The translations under genes were made by a program, and so were the position numbers. This document shows, one piece after another, positions 25,941 through 35,353 of a DNA stretch of 64,000 nucleotides. Where the stretch lies: contig DHPY01000116.1 in assembly GCA_002411015.1 (NCBI GenBank), positions 1 through 64,000 on the forward strand, given 5' to 3'. The notes beneath the pieces were generated by a model. It had not been told where the DNA came from. It did not search any database and saw only the letters and a program-made list of their open reading frames with translations. The number at the start of each line of letters is the position of its first letter. Within the stretch, counting starts at the first letter, position 1. This DNA is from Armatimonadetes bacterium UBA5352 (GTDB taxonomy: Bacteria; Armatimonadota; Zipacnadia; Zipacnadales; UBA5352).

Positions 25941-28685
25941 TTGATCATCAGAGCTTTTCGTGGAAGACTGAGCCCGCATCAAGGTGGGCTGGCGATCATC
26001 ATGCCGGAGCTTCGTTCATCGCGATCACACCCAACTCATCGCGCCGACCGCCTGCCCCTGATCGCCATGATCGGGGCACTGCTGCTTCTCTGCTCCTTGA
26101 GCATGGCGCAGCCGGCGCCGGCGGCTGCCGATGCCGCTGAGGTCCCGGAGCAGTTGCGGGAGACGATCCTGCCGGACACTCCCTCGGAGGAAGATGTCTC
26201 CCCCGCGCAGGTGCTGCGCGATCTGCCGCGCTTCGGCGCTGAGCTGTTCGCGGCGGCCGCGCGAGCTGCGGTTGCGCCTCAGGATGGGGCGACCGCAACC
26301 CCGCAGGCGACCGGCACGACGGCGCCGGTGCCTCCGAACTACGCGCTTGGACCGGGCGACGCACTGTCGCTTCAGGTTCATGCTGCTGGATGGCCGCAGG
26401 TCGCCCAGGAGATGACGGTCAGCCCCGAGGGCTTCATCTTCCCGGACCAGCTTGGGCGCGTCACGGCGGCCGGGCAGACGATCGAGCGGCTGCGTTCCAC
26501 GCTTCAGCAGCAGTATTCGCGCATCTTCAGCACTCCCACGGTTACGCTCGCGATCTCGTCACAGCGCGCCATCGATGTCTATGTGACCGGCGACGTCGTC
26601 GACCCGGGGCGGCATGTGCTGACCGGAATGGTGACTGTGCTGGATGCGCTCTACGCAGCGGGCGGGCCGTCGGATATCGGCTCATTCCGGCGAGTGCGTC
26701 TGTCGCGGCTGGGCCAGGCATCGTGCGAGATTGACCTGTACGAGTACCTCCTGAGCGGAAGCCGGGAGGGCGACATGCTGCTCAATCCCGGCGACACCAT
26801 CTTCGTGCCCGCAACTGGCCCGGAGGTGGGGGTCACAGGTGAAGTCCGACGGCCTGCCCGCTACGAACTGGCGGGCGAGACGACAGTGGGTGCGCTGCTG
26901 GAGATGGCCGGCGGCCTCGCGGCACGGTCGCACAGGATGCTGCACCTCTGGCGGACAGACGGTGGCGAGGAGTGGCGGATGTTCAGCGTGGACGCCACCA
27001 GCGAGTCGCCCGAGGACCTCGCGCGCTCTGTTCAGGACGGCGATCTGCTCATCGCACGCGAGATCCGGGACTCGGTCGGCAACACAGTGCGCATCCTCGG
27101 CGCCGTCAAGCGACCAGGCTACTACCCGGTCGAGGCGTACCCGACCATTCGCGAGTTGATCGATGCAGCCGAGGGGCTTGAGGTGAACGCCCACGTCGGG
27201 CGAGGCGTCATCAGCCGGCTCGACGAGCAGCGCCACTTTGAGGTCATCAGCTTCGATGTCGCCGCCGCGCGGGCGGGCGACCCGGCGAACAACCTGCGGC
27301 TCCAGCCGAAGGACTACGTGACGATCTACACGCAGGAGGAGGTTGAGCCGGCGTTTGTGGTCGAGGTCACCGGCGCGGTGATCCGCCCGGGAAGCTACCG
27401 GTGGGCCTCGAACCTGCGCGTGAGTCAGCTTATCATGCGGGCCGGCGGACTGGCGCCTGAGGCGTGGCTTGAGCGCGCGGACCTCCTGCGGCTGACCGAG
27501 AGCCAGACATGGCAGGTTGTCCCGGTGGATCTGCAGTCCGCGATTGAGGGCGATGACGCGGCCGACCTCGTGCTGCAGCGAGGTGACCGCCTTGAGGTCA
27601 GGACGCGGGCGGAGGTGGGGCGGGACTCGGAGGTTCACATCGCGGGCTTCGTGCAGGACGAGGGCTCCTATCCGCTGCGCGAGGGAATGCACGTAAGTGA
27701 CCTGATCTTCGCGGCCGGGGGGCTTCTCCCCGGCGCAGGTCCGACTCTTGATATCGTCCGCGGACGCTATGAGGGCGCCACCGAACCGATTCGCCTGCTG
27801 ATGACAACCGACGCCGGAGAACTTCGCGTGGAGCCGGATATGCTCCTCGGCGAGGATGACAGTGTGACGGTGATGGGTCGCGGGGACTACCGCCGGACCG
27901 CGAGCGTGGTCTTCCTTGATGGTCGCGTGCCGCGGCCTGGTGCCTACCCCATGATCGAGGGCCCGGGACAGGAGCCGTACACTGTCTGGGATCTGATCTC
28001 TGCCGGCGGCGGCATCCTCGACGACGCCAACAACGGTGGAATTGTGGTCTACCGGCGGCGCGGGGACACGATGGAGAACGCTCAGCAGGCGGATCTGGCG
28101 CGCGTGCTTCAGTCGGTCAACCGTGAGGCGCGGCAGCAGCAGGCCGTCCAGGTCTCGGAGGGCGAGCAGGCGCAGGCCACTGAGCAGTCGGTGCAACAGC
28201 AACTCCGCCAGGTCATCACCAGTGCATCAGGCGTGAGCATTGTCCTGCCGCCGCGCCCGGTGCAGGAAGAGGACTGGGTCTCCGCGATCCCGATTGATGG
28301 TGAGCGGCTGATCGCCAGCGCGGGCGCCGAAAGCAACCTTGAGCTGGAACCGGGCGATACCGTCGTGGTGCCGAAGCTCACGAACACAGTGATGGTGCTC
28401 GGCGCCGTGCCACGCTCCGGGGCCGTCCCGTTTGTTGAGTCCGAGGCAGCCGGGTACTACATCAACGAGTCCGGAGGCATGCGCGAGGATTCCGCGACCA
28501 ACCGGATGATCGTGGTGCATGCCAACGGTGCGGTTGAGCCGATCAAGCCGAATGACCAGCTTCGGCCTGGCGACGTTGTGGTAGTGCCCACACGACATAT
28601 TGTGCGTCACGTGAAGACCGAGAGCGACCTGCAGACGTGGCTGCGGACGATCGTCCCGATCGCGACCGCCGCGCTGCTGTTCTGA
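25941..28685 (+). CDS. Polysaccharide export protein with multiple SLBB domains (Wza/BexD type)
   Basis: The predicted 914-aa protein has a hydrophobic export segment (about 42-60, LIAMIGALLLLCSL). A Poly_export domain follows at about 133-210 (NYALGPGDALSLQVH). Seven SLBB-like repeats come next, each with a GxVxxPGxY-type strand pair and an LxxAGG turn (for example VYVTGDVVDPGRHV, VTGEVRRPARYEL, ILGAVKRPGYYPV, VTGAVIRPGSYRW, VLGAVPRSGAVPF). A C-terminal hydrophobic stretch (IVPIATAALLF) ends the chain. Wza-family proteins form the outer-membrane exit pore for capsule or exopolysaccharide; this one is far longer than the usual 350-400 aa. TTG at 25941 has GAGGT about 7 nt upstream; ATG at 26001 is the alternative. 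It is followed after 48 bp by the Wzz-like gene. Confidence 0.86.
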   Translation: MIIRAFRGRLSPHQGGLAIIMPELRSSRSHPTHRADRLPLIAMIGALLLLCSLSMAQPAPAAADAAEVPEQLRETILPDTPSEEDVSPAQVLRDLPRFGAELFAAAARAAVAPQDGATATPQATGTTAPVPPNYALGPGDALSLQVHAAGWPQVAQEMTVSPEGFIFPDQLGRVTAAGQTIERLRSTLQQQYSRIFSTPTVTLAISSQRAIDVYVTGDVVDPGRHVLTGMVTVLDALYAAGGPSDIGSFRRVRLSRLGQASCEIDLYEYLLSGSREGDMLLNPGDTIFVPATGPEVGVTGEVRRPARYELAGETTVGALLEMAGGLAARSHRMLHLWRTDGGEEWRMFSVDATSESPEDLARSVQDGDLLIAREIRDSVGNTVRILGAVKRPGYYPVEAYPTIRELIDAAEGLEVNAHVGRGVISRLDEQRHFEVISFDVAAARAGDPANNLRLQPKDYVTIYTQEEVEPAFVVEVTGAVIRPGSYRWASNLRVSQLIMRAGGLAPEAWLERADLLRLTESQTWQVVPVDLQSAIEGDDAADLVLQRGDRLEVRTRAEVGRDSEVHIAGFVQDEGSYPLREGMHVSDLIFAAGGLLPGAGPTLDIVRGRYEGATEPIRLLMTTDAGELRVEPDMLLGEDDSVTVMGRGDYRRTASVVFLDGRVPRPGAYPMIEGPGQEPYTVWDLISAGGGILDDANNGGIVVYRRRGDTMENAQQADLARVLQSVNREARQQQAVQVSEGEQAQATEQSVQQQLRQVITSASGVSIVLPPRPVQEEDWVSAIPIDGERLIASAGAESNLELEPGDTVVVPKLTNTVMVLGAVPRSGAVPFVESEAAGYYINESGGMREDSATNRMIVVHANGAVEPIKPNDQLRPGDVVVVPTRHIVRHVKTESDLQTWLRTIVPIATAALLF

Positions 28686-28733
28686 CGTCAACCGCTTCCG
28701 GGCGCGCACGCCCGGCGGAGGATTCGCTGCATA

Positions 28734-30098
28734 ATGAGGTTCATCGAGCGATACAACTGGCTCCACGTTTTCGTCATCAGTGTGCTTCTCAGCCTTCTGG
28801 TCGCGGCGGTGGTGCATTTCATGCTGCCCGGCAAGTTCACAGCGCAGAGTTCTCTGCTGCTGAATGACCGCCCGGACGTGCTGGCAGGAGTCTCCGACAC
28901 GCCAGGGGCGGCGCCTCAGACAGGTCCGTCGCTGGCGCGCCTGCAGGCGGTTCTCGCCAGCAGGACGATGCGCGAGCGGATCATCCAGAAGCTCTCGCTC
29001 GGCGAGACGCTCAAGGCCAACGAGGGCGACACCCACGAAGCGCTGACGAGGATGTCGTCCATCAAGGCGATCGGCGAGGACGGGATTAGCGTCGAGGTAA
29101 CCGTGGGCGGCTACTTCGCCCCACACATCCCGAACTTCGGACACCCAATCCCCATCTCAGATGCACGCGATCTGAGCGCCAGGATCGCGAACCTGTACAT
29201 CTCCGAGCTGACTGCCTACCTTCGTGAGACCGATCTCGCATCGGCCCAGGAGAGCCGCGAGTTCCTTGAGACGCGCCGCAGTGAGCTCGCGAAAGAGCTC
29301 GCTAGCGCGAGAGATCGTCTGCAGACCCTCCGCGCCGATTTCGAGCTGCTCGACCCGACGGCTGAGGCGACGCGGCTTGGCGAGCGCCTCCGGACCCTCG
29401 AGCAGTCTCATGCGGAAGCAGCGGCTGAGGCGGATGCCGCCGGAAGCTCCCTCGGTGTGGCAGAGCAGCAGCTTGACAGCGTCTCAGCGCGCCGCATCGC
29501 CTCCGAGGTAGAGACGCGTAACCCGCTGATCGCCAGCCTGCAGGAGCAGCTCGTACAGCTCCAGACAGAGCGAGCCGCCGAACTCGCGCGCGGGAAGACG
29601 GCCGAGCACCGCGATGTGGTGCAGATCACGACGGCCATCGAAAACGTGGAGCAGGAGCTTCGCGACCTCGAGGAGACCGTGATCAGCCAGGTCGGTGATC
29701 AGCCGAACCCGCTGCACGATGACGCTGTGCAGCGCGTGGTGGAGCTTCGCGTGCAGCTTGCCGGAGCACGGGCGCGGCAGAGCGAGATCGGGTCATTGCT
29801 TGGCTCCGCGCGCGGGGAGATGGCGGAGATGCCCGCCGTCGCTCGTGAGTATGTAGAGATTGACCAGAGCCAGCAGATGCTGGCTGAGAGACTCACGGCG
29901 GTTGAGCGCGCGCTCTGGGCCGCTGAGTACGAGGAGGCGCGCGTTGACGTCGGTGACTCGTTCAGGGTACTCGATGAGGCCACGCTGCCGTTCGAGCGCA
30001 AAGGGCCGCCCACGCTGGTCGCCGGGCTGATCGCGTTTGGCACCCTCCTGCTGCTGCAGGGCCTGATGTTGATCGATCGGCGCTGGTTCGGCGGGTAG
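28734..30098 (+). CDS. Wzz/GumC-type chain-length or polysaccharide co-polymerase protein
   Basis: The 454-aa protein has a transmembrane helix at about 10-32 and a Wzz-type periplasmic start (GKFTAQSSLLLNDRP). A long coiled coil runs over about 160-330 (heptads rich in Glu, Leu, Arg, Ala), and a second helix at 424-448 is preceded by LPFERKGPP, the Pro-rich segment typical of this family. It lacks the C-terminal tyrosine-kinase domain of longer relatives, so it would need a separate kinase or none. It follows the SLBB export gene by 48 bp and should span the periplasm with it. Flippase, polymerase and transferase genes are not in the window. It ends 2 bp from the convergent DUF4038 gene. Confidence 0.87.
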   Translation: MRFIERYNWLHVFVISVLLSLLVAAVVHFMLPGKFTAQSSLLLNDRPDVLAGVSDTPGAAPQTGPSLARLQAVLASRTMRERIIQKLSLGETLKANEGDTHEALTRMSSIKAIGEDGISVEVTVGGYFAPHIPNFGHPIPISDARDLSARIANLYISELTAYLRETDLASAQESREFLETRRSELAKELASARDRLQTLRADFELLDPTAEATRLGERLRTLEQSHAEAAAEADAAGSSLGVAEQQLDSVSARRIASEVETRNPLIASLQEQLVQLQTERAAELARGKTAEHRDVVQITTAIENVEQELRDLEETVISQVGDQPNPLHDDAVQRVVELRVQLAGARARQSEIGSLLGSARGEMAEMPAVAREYVEIDQSQQMLAERLTAVERALWAAEYEEARVDVGDSFRVLDEATLPFERKGPPTLVAGLIAFGTLLLLQGLMLIDRRWFGG

Positions 30099-30100
30099 CC

Positions 30101-31687
30101 TCAGTCAGCCAGAACGAGCACCCAGTCCCGCTCGTCGGGTGCTGTGAATGTGTGGGCCGTCGCCCCTGTGCGGCGGCTCTCACCTGTTCTGGGATCATGC
30201 CACGCCGCGCGCTGCGGCAGCTCACTGGCGCTCAGGGTCACATCTCCCCCGCTCGGGAGGTACGCCACCAGCAGATCACGATCGTCGCTGGCCGATACAG
30301 CGATGGACTCCCGCGGATCGGCCTCACCCGGCTGCTCGGCCAGCAGTTCCTGTGCGGGCCGCAGGCGCCACCACTCGACCTGGGCAAGAATCGCGCGGAT
30401 CGCGCTCATCCCCCGGATGCCCTCGGTATCCAGCGCCTCCCGCCACGGCGCGATTGCCTTGAGGTTGGGGTGCCCCGGCGCGTCCTCGATCTCGTTCGAC
30501 CACAGCCAGATGGAGTTCGTCCCGTAGGTCACACCGGCGGTCGGAGTTGCGAGCAGGCTCAACCATGCCGCTCGGCGGACGTCATGGCCGCTGATCCGGT
30601 AGTCGGAGCTGTAGGCCGGATGATTCTCGTAGTTCGGCTCGAGGTTGATGATGGGCATCTCAAGATCCCGCCAGTGCTGCGCGGGTGGTCCCTGGGCGAT
30701 CCAGCGCGAGGTCAACTCGGGCAGCCCGTGGCCGCTCTGATAGCCGAGGAAGTCGAACCACGGCTCGTCGCCGAACCACTCCCCCACCCAGCTTGAGCCG
30801 CAGGGGTGCATCGTGACCGGGCGGTCGTGGCGGTCGGCGAAGACGGCGCGCCCGATCCGCTGCCAGCGCTCGACAGTCGGCTCGTAGCGCCCGTCGCCTC
30901 CGAGCAGCCATGCCACGTTGTGCGCTCCCCAGCGCGCCACCATGTAGCGGCAGAGACGGATCGCGTTCTCCTCAGAGAGCGTCTGCCCCGGGTCGGTCGC
31001 GGTCAGCGTCCAGAGCATCACGGGCGCCGCCACGAGGCCGTGATCGTTGACGGCCTGCATCATCCGGTCAAGCCTGCGGAATGCCTCCACGTTCACATCA
31101 AGCACGCCGCCTGCGTCGCTGTACACCCCCGCCTCGGGCCAGCCGCGCCACTGCGTGATCACGAACTGCACGACTGTGAAGCCCTGCTCACGGCGCAGGT
31201 CAAGGTACTCGGCCCAATCGGCCTCATCGGCACGCAGCGCGCCGTTCCACGCGGTATCCCCGAGCCACGGGAAGGGCGTGCCATCCGCGTGCTCAAGGTG
31301 GCGTCGATCAGCAGCGACCCACAGGGGCCCGTGACTGATGAGACCGCTCTCCGCTGCCTCCACGCACATGAACTCCCCGGCGCAGCCATCCAAGCCCGAG
31401 TCGCTCGCGCAGCGGCTGCGCCAGCGCCAGAGACCGGTCTCGCCCGGCGCGAAGCGTGCGCGCCAACCCCGGCCGCCATCCCAGAAGCCTTCGACGCGGT
31501 GCTTCTCTCCGCTCGGTGAGATCAGGCGGATGGTGACGGCTCCTTCGGGCAGCCGGTCGTGTTCGAGATCGCCCACGATCTCGGTCTCCCACACACTCCA
31601 CAGTGGCACCTCGTCCATGGCGTGGCACCTCCCGCACTGCAGTGCAACCGCAACCGCCAGCGTGACTCGCAGCTGTTTCCCGCACAT
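30101..31687 (-). CDS. Apiosidase-like glycosidase (DUF5060-DUF4038, collagen-binding-2 C-terminus)
   Basis: The 528-aa protein has three parts. A DUF5060-like N-terminal beta domain (about 25-125; VPLWSVWETEIVGDL) is followed by a DUF4038/GH140-like TIM barrel (about 130-430, with FPWLGDTAWNG, VVQFVITQWRGW, WLLGGDGRYEP and INLEPNYENH). The C-terminal Collagen_bind_2-type sandwich ends AWHDPRTGESRR and then WVLVLAD. The Asp in LGGDGRY and the Glu in INLEPNYE are candidate catalytic residues. A short N-terminal hydrophobic segment (LRVTLAVAVALQCG) suggests export. ATG at 31687 is chosen for AGGAGG 8 nt upstream. Relatives release apiose or other branch sugars from plant polysaccharides, but the substrate is not certain. 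Confidence 0.84.
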   Translation of the reverse strand: MCGKQLRVTLAVAVALQCGRCHAMDEVPLWSVWETEIVGDLEHDRLPEGAVTIRLISPSGEKHRVEGFWDGGRGWRARFAPGETGLWRWRSRCASDSGLDGCAGEFMCVEAAESGLISHGPLWVAADRRHLEHADGTPFPWLGDTAWNGALRADEADWAEYLDLRREQGFTVVQFVITQWRGWPEAGVYSDAGGVLDVNVEAFRRLDRMMQAVNDHGLVAAPVMLWTLTATDPGQTLSEENAIRLCRYMVARWGAHNVAWLLGGDGRYEPTVERWQRIGRAVFADRHDRPVTMHPCGSSWVGEWFGDEPWFDFLGYQSGHGLPELTSRWIAQGPPAQHWRDLEMPIINLEPNYENHPAYSSDYRISGHDVRRAAWLSLLATPTAGVTYGTNSIWLWSNEIEDAPGHPNLKAIAPWREALDTEGIRGMSAIRAILAQVEWWRLRPAQELLAEQPGEADPRESIAVSASDDRDLLVAYLPSGGDVTLSASELPQRAAWHDPRTGESRRTGATAHTFTAPDERDWVLVLAD

Positions 31688-31848
31688 GATCTCCGCCTCC
31701 TGCATCGAGTGCGACAGACAGCGGAACTAACGCTGCTAAGCGGTGGGAGTTCCGTCCGAGCGGGGGCAGGGATTGCGGACCTCCTGCGGGAAATCCGCGT
31801 CTGCCGAACCAGAGGCACTGCTCAGCAGACTGAAGGAGACCTGTATCC

Positions 31849-34275
31849 ATGCATCGCGCCCTTGCCCTGATCGCAAGCATGCTCATCGGTCTGACCGTAT
31901 CCGCGCCGGCGCCGGATGCTGCCACCATTCCCCCGGCCGTTCGTGGCGCCAGGACGGTCTACCTGCGGGTGGACCCGGGCTTGCTCAACATCACCGTCCT
32001 CAAGCGCGACCTCAACATCTATGAGAACGAGGATCCGCTGACGGTGGTGCTGTTCGATCCGCTTGGCAACGAAGTCTTTACTCGCGTCATCCCCGACGAT
32101 GGCAGCGCCCTGAAGAGCGGAATGGCCGAGGACTACCAGCGCCTCGAGGAGAGTGTGCGGTGCAAGCTGGCGGGCACCTACCGCCTCGCAGTTCGCGGCA
32201 GTAGCGACGCCGTGTGGGGCGTCGAGACCACGGCGCCGGGCATGGTGATCGAGGGCGAGATGTTCTTCAGCCATGGCGACACGGGCGGCAGTGTCTTCTT
32301 CCCGGCCCCGAGCACCGAGTTCACGATCACAGTGAGCGCGCTGCATGACCCGGGTCAGCAGACGGTGCCGCTGTTCGATGCGGATGGTGCGCCCCTTGGT
32401 GAGTTCGCTCTGACGAAGACCGGAGAGGAGCATACGCTGGAGTTCCCTGCGGAGGAGCGACAGGGCCTCTGGCGCCTGGATTTCGAGGCTCTCGACGTGA
32501 AACTGGCCGTCACTGGAGTGACCGTGTGGGCCACCGATCCTGATGCCTGGTTTGATGCGCGAAAGTCGAAGTGGATGCTGATGCCCTACCGCTACACCCG
32601 CTACCTGCAGCCCGGGGAGAGCGCCGAGATCGAGTTCCGCCTGCGCAACAGCACCGGCGCTGCGGATCAGCTTCGGCTCGAGGCCACGCCCGATGAGGGG
32701 CTCGAGGCGGAGATCGTCTCACCGGAGATGCCGGTCGCGCTCAATGACCAGGCGACCGCGCCGGTGGTCGTGCGGGTGCGGCTCGCCGAGGACGCGCCAC
32801 CGGAGGGCACGGAACTGCACGTCTTCCTGCAGGCATCGGCCGCGAACGAGCCGTCCGCCGTGGCAAGCTCCGGCATCAACGTGCGCGTCGGCGAGAGCCC
32901 GGTGTCACAGCCGCTCGACATGCCGGTCGTGCTCCGGCCTTTCGAGCACGAGAACGTGCAGTTTGGCTACGACCCCGACTACATGCGCAATGAGGTCCAC
33001 TTCGACCTGAACAACGAGCCGTGGATCCGCCAGCGTACCGACAGCCAGTACGGCACAACCGGCGTCTACACACTCGACGGCGGCGAGTGGGTCTACCGGG
33101 ACTTCATCGAGGCGATCCGCGCGAAGTATCCCGACTACTCGACCAGCTACGGTGGCGGCGGCTTCGTGGGCGCAAAGCTGGTCTTCGATGGCCAGGGCGG
33201 CATCTATACCACGCTGCGGCTCGTCGCCGGTGCGGCGCGCCCGGCGGTCCTGCTATTTTCTCCGGATGAGGGGCGATCGTGGGAGGTCCACGAGCTCGGT
33301 CCCGGCGTAGCCGATCTCGAGCAGTTCACCGGCCACAACGCGCTGCAGAGCCCCCCGCCGGTTCTGCGCTATGAGACCACCGGGCCACATCCGGCCACGT
33401 TCTGCTCCTACAACGATCTCTGGCTCTACATGCCCACGCGCGAGGGCGGCAGATTGGCCCTCGAGGAGCCGATCAAGGTCGCGGAAGCGGTGATCGGCAT
33501 GTGCCAGCACTCCGGCGGGCCAGCCTCATCTGTCACGCGCGATGGCAGGACCCACATCGTCTGGGGCGAGGTCTCCGGCAATCCCGACGGCACCGGCGCC
33601 GATGAGCGCGGCGTCCCCACCTACGTCGCGACCTACGACCACGCGACGCGTACGGTCAGCGAGAAGGTGCTGCTCGGCTACGGGCCGCCCGTCAATGACG
33701 TGCATAACGTGCCTGCGATCACCATGGACAGCGAGGGCACGCTGCACGTGCTCATCGGAGCGCACGGAAACAACTTCCACTACGTGCGCTCGCTGCGGCC
33801 GAACGACTCCAGCGCGTGGGCCGAGGCTGAGCCGATCCTCCTGAAGGGCTATCACACCGAAGAGGGTGATCGTGGCCTGCAGACCTATATCTCGCTCGTC
33901 TGTGATGCCGATGACACGCTGCACACCGCCTTCCGGCAGTGGCGCAATGACCCGCAGTGGCACGACGGGCAGCAGTTCGCAGCGCTGTCCATCCAGCACA
34001 GGCCGAAGGGCGGCGAGTGGAGCGAGGAGGCCACGCCGCTGGTGGTCGGCGCGGTTCCGGGCTACTCGATCTGGTACCACAAGCTCACCGTGGACCGCCT
34101 GGGCGACCTGTGGCTGTCGTACGCCTACCTGACGAGCGACGAAAGCTATCAGGCGATGTTTCCGAACGTCTACAACCACCCGGCCACGCTGGTCTCGCGT
34201 GATGGCGGGGCGACCTGGAAGCTCGCCGAGACCGCGGACTTCGTCGCGGGCGTCGAGATGTTCGACGCCCGCTGA
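31849..34275 (+). CDS. Large secreted protein with beta-sandwich domains and a BNR-4-like propeller
   Basis: The 808-aa protein has a signal peptide (MHRALALIASMLIGLTVSAPAP). About 340 residues of beta-sandwich follow, including an NPCBM/alpha-galactosidase-associated-like segment (residues 250-345, LQPGESAEIEFRLRNSTG). A C-terminal propeller (about 370-808) has BNR-like turns (LFSPDEGRSWEV, LVSRDGGATWKL) and repeated IVWGEVSG and LHVLIGAHGNNF type strands. Related BNR_4 proteins bind or cleave polysaccharides, and some are lyases. AAGGAGA lies 11 nt before the ATG. It is divergent from the DUF4038 gene (161-bp gap), so the two may respond to the same signal. Confidence 0.68.
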   Translation: MHRALALIASMLIGLTVSAPAPDAATIPPAVRGARTVYLRVDPGLLNITVLKRDLNIYENEDPLTVVLFDPLGNEVFTRVIPDDGSALKSGMAEDYQRLEESVRCKLAGTYRLAVRGSSDAVWGVETTAPGMVIEGEMFFSHGDTGGSVFFPAPSTEFTITVSALHDPGQQTVPLFDADGAPLGEFALTKTGEEHTLEFPAEERQGLWRLDFEALDVKLAVTGVTVWATDPDAWFDARKSKWMLMPYRYTRYLQPGESAEIEFRLRNSTGAADQLRLEATPDEGLEAEIVSPEMPVALNDQATAPVVVRVRLAEDAPPEGTELHVFLQASAANEPSAVASSGINVRVGESPVSQPLDMPVVLRPFEHENVQFGYDPDYMRNEVHFDLNNEPWIRQRTDSQYGTTGVYTLDGGEWVYRDFIEAIRAKYPDYSTSYGGGGFVGAKLVFDGQGGIYTTLRLVAGAARPAVLLFSPDEGRSWEVHELGPGVADLEQFTGHNALQSPPPVLRYETTGPHPATFCSYNDLWLYMPTREGGRLALEEPIKVAEAVIGMCQHSGGPASSVTRDGRTHIVWGEVSGNPDGTGADERGVPTYVATYDHATRTVSEKVLLGYGPPVNDVHNVPAITMDSEGTLHVLIGAHGNNFHYVRSLRPNDSSAWAEAEPILLKGYHTEEGDRGLQTYISLVCDADDTLHTAFRQWRNDPQWHDGQQFAALSIQHRPKGGEWSEEATPLVVGAVPGYSIWYHKLTVDRLGDLWLSYAYLTSDESYQAMFPNVYNHPATLVSRDGGATWKLAETADFVAGVEMFDAR

Positions 34276-34298
34276 TGGGGCGGCGGGGCTCGCGCTCG

Positions 34299-34358
34299 GC
34301 TCAGTCGAACTGAGCGATGTGACTGTGACGGTCGCGGCGAGATAGCCTCGGCCGTCAC
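34299..34358 (+). terminator. Two hairpins behind the secreted propeller gene
   Basis: The first has a 7-bp stem (gctcagt / actgagc) with a 3-nt loop at 34299-34315. The second is an extended imperfect stem (gtgacgg at 34325-34331 pairing with ccgtcac at 34352-34358, with an inner cgag/ctcg pair). They lie 24-83 nt behind the stop codon. No strong U-tract follows, only a short ctt. Confidence 0.4.
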
Positions 34359-34486
34359 GCTTATGCGACTCAGCTCCCCCACTGCTGCACGCTCTTACTA
34401 TAAGGTTTTGTGATGGGGGAGGAGACTGCTGCTCTGTGCGGAAACCCCATGGGCAGCGCAACAATCAGAGACGGGAGTGACGGCAG

Positions 34487-35200
34487 ATGCGGAGCAGTCG
34501 CGGATTCACCCTGATCGAACTACTGGTTGTCATAGCGATCATTGCCATCCTGGCAGCGATCCTGTTCCCGGTCTTCGCCCGCGCGCGGGAGAAGGCACGA
34601 CAGTCGGCGTGTCTGAGCAACGTCAAGCAGATCGGCCTGGCGATCCTCATGTACGCCCAGGACTACGACGAGCGAATGCCGATGCGCTACGACAGCAGCA
34701 GCCCGAGGGTTGGCCTCATGCAGGCGACGCAGCCGTACGTCAAGAACCAGAACGTCCACGACTGCCCGAGCGCCAGCCATAGCTCTGCTATCACAAGCTA
34801 CAGTGGCCACCGGAGCTACGGTTACACCGCCGGCGTCTTCCTGACCAACGGTGGAACGAAGATGGCGGTGATCAAGCGCCCGGCCGAGATAGTGATGCTC
34901 GGCGACGCCTGCCATGACCGCAACAACTACTGCACCCTCAACACTCCGGCCTCTGGTCCGTTCATGTGCGATCCCGACGGCACTCACTGCCAGGTCTGCG
35001 GTGGGACGCATAATTCGGTGTTCGGAGACGACACGAGCCATGGCGCGGTGTCGGGCACTGATCGCCCCGGCTTCAACTTCCTCGAGCGCCACAACGGCAC
35101 GGGGAATGCCGCATTCTGTGATGGCCATGCGAAGGCGATGAAGCACAGCGATCTGTACAACAACCGAGATCCGCACCCGTACTTCGACTACAGCGCGTGA
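34487..35200 (+). CDS. Prepilin-like H-X9-DG protein (copy 1)
   Basis: The 237-aa protein has a short basic leader (MRSSRG) cut before FTLIELL by prepilin peptidase, then one hydrophobic helix and the FARAREKAR segment. The mature C-terminal domain has Cys residues and ends with [10 protein letters not shown] followed by DGHAK, the H-X9-DG signature of prepilin-processing-associated proteins. It would be a pseudopilin or minor pilin of a type II/IV-like machine. The start has GGGAGTGA 7-10 nt upstream. It is followed by a paralogue of equal length at 35354-36067, and a long hairpin separates the two, so they may be differently expressed. Confidence 0.9.
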   Translation: MRSSRGFTLIELLVVIAIIAILAAILFPVFARAREKARQSACLSNVKQIGLAILMYAQDYDERMPMRYDSSSPRVGLMQATQPYVKNQNVHDCPSASHSSAITSYSGHRSYGYTAGVFLTNGGTKMAVIKRPAEIVMLGDACHDRNNYCTLNTPASGPFMCDPDGTHCQVCGGTHNSVFGDDTSHGAVSGTDRPGFNFLERHNGTGNAAFCDGHAKAMKHSDLYNNRDPHPYFDYSA

Positions 35201-35214
35201 GATGCTGCACAGTG

Positions 35215-35266
35215 AAGCACCATGTACTGCGGCCGCCTTCACCGGCGGCCGCAGTACATGGTGCTT
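35215..35266 (+). terminator. Perfect 23-bp hairpin between the two prepilin paralogues
   Basis: Arms 35215-35237 and 35244-35266 are exact reverse complements of each other (23 bp) around a 6-nt loop (ttcacc). It starts 14 nt after the stop of prepilin 1. The core gcggccgcc is shared with the hairpin behind prepilin 2. No U-tract follows, so it may be a Rho-independent terminator variant, an mRNA-stability element or an attenuator that reduces read-through into prepilin 2. Confidence 0.75.
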
Positions 35267-35353
35267 AAGATTCCACTCCAGACAAGGAGGAGCGCGGCGT
35301 AATCGGGCGAATGAATGAAGGGCTGCATAGATTCCGCGAAGGGAGCAACCACT

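Noticed and set aside
34405..34486. A riboswitch (c-di-GMP GEMM-like) in the leader of prepilin 1
   Set aside because: A few stretches (gcggaaacc, gcgcaaca) recall the consensus, but the paired elements and order do not fit.
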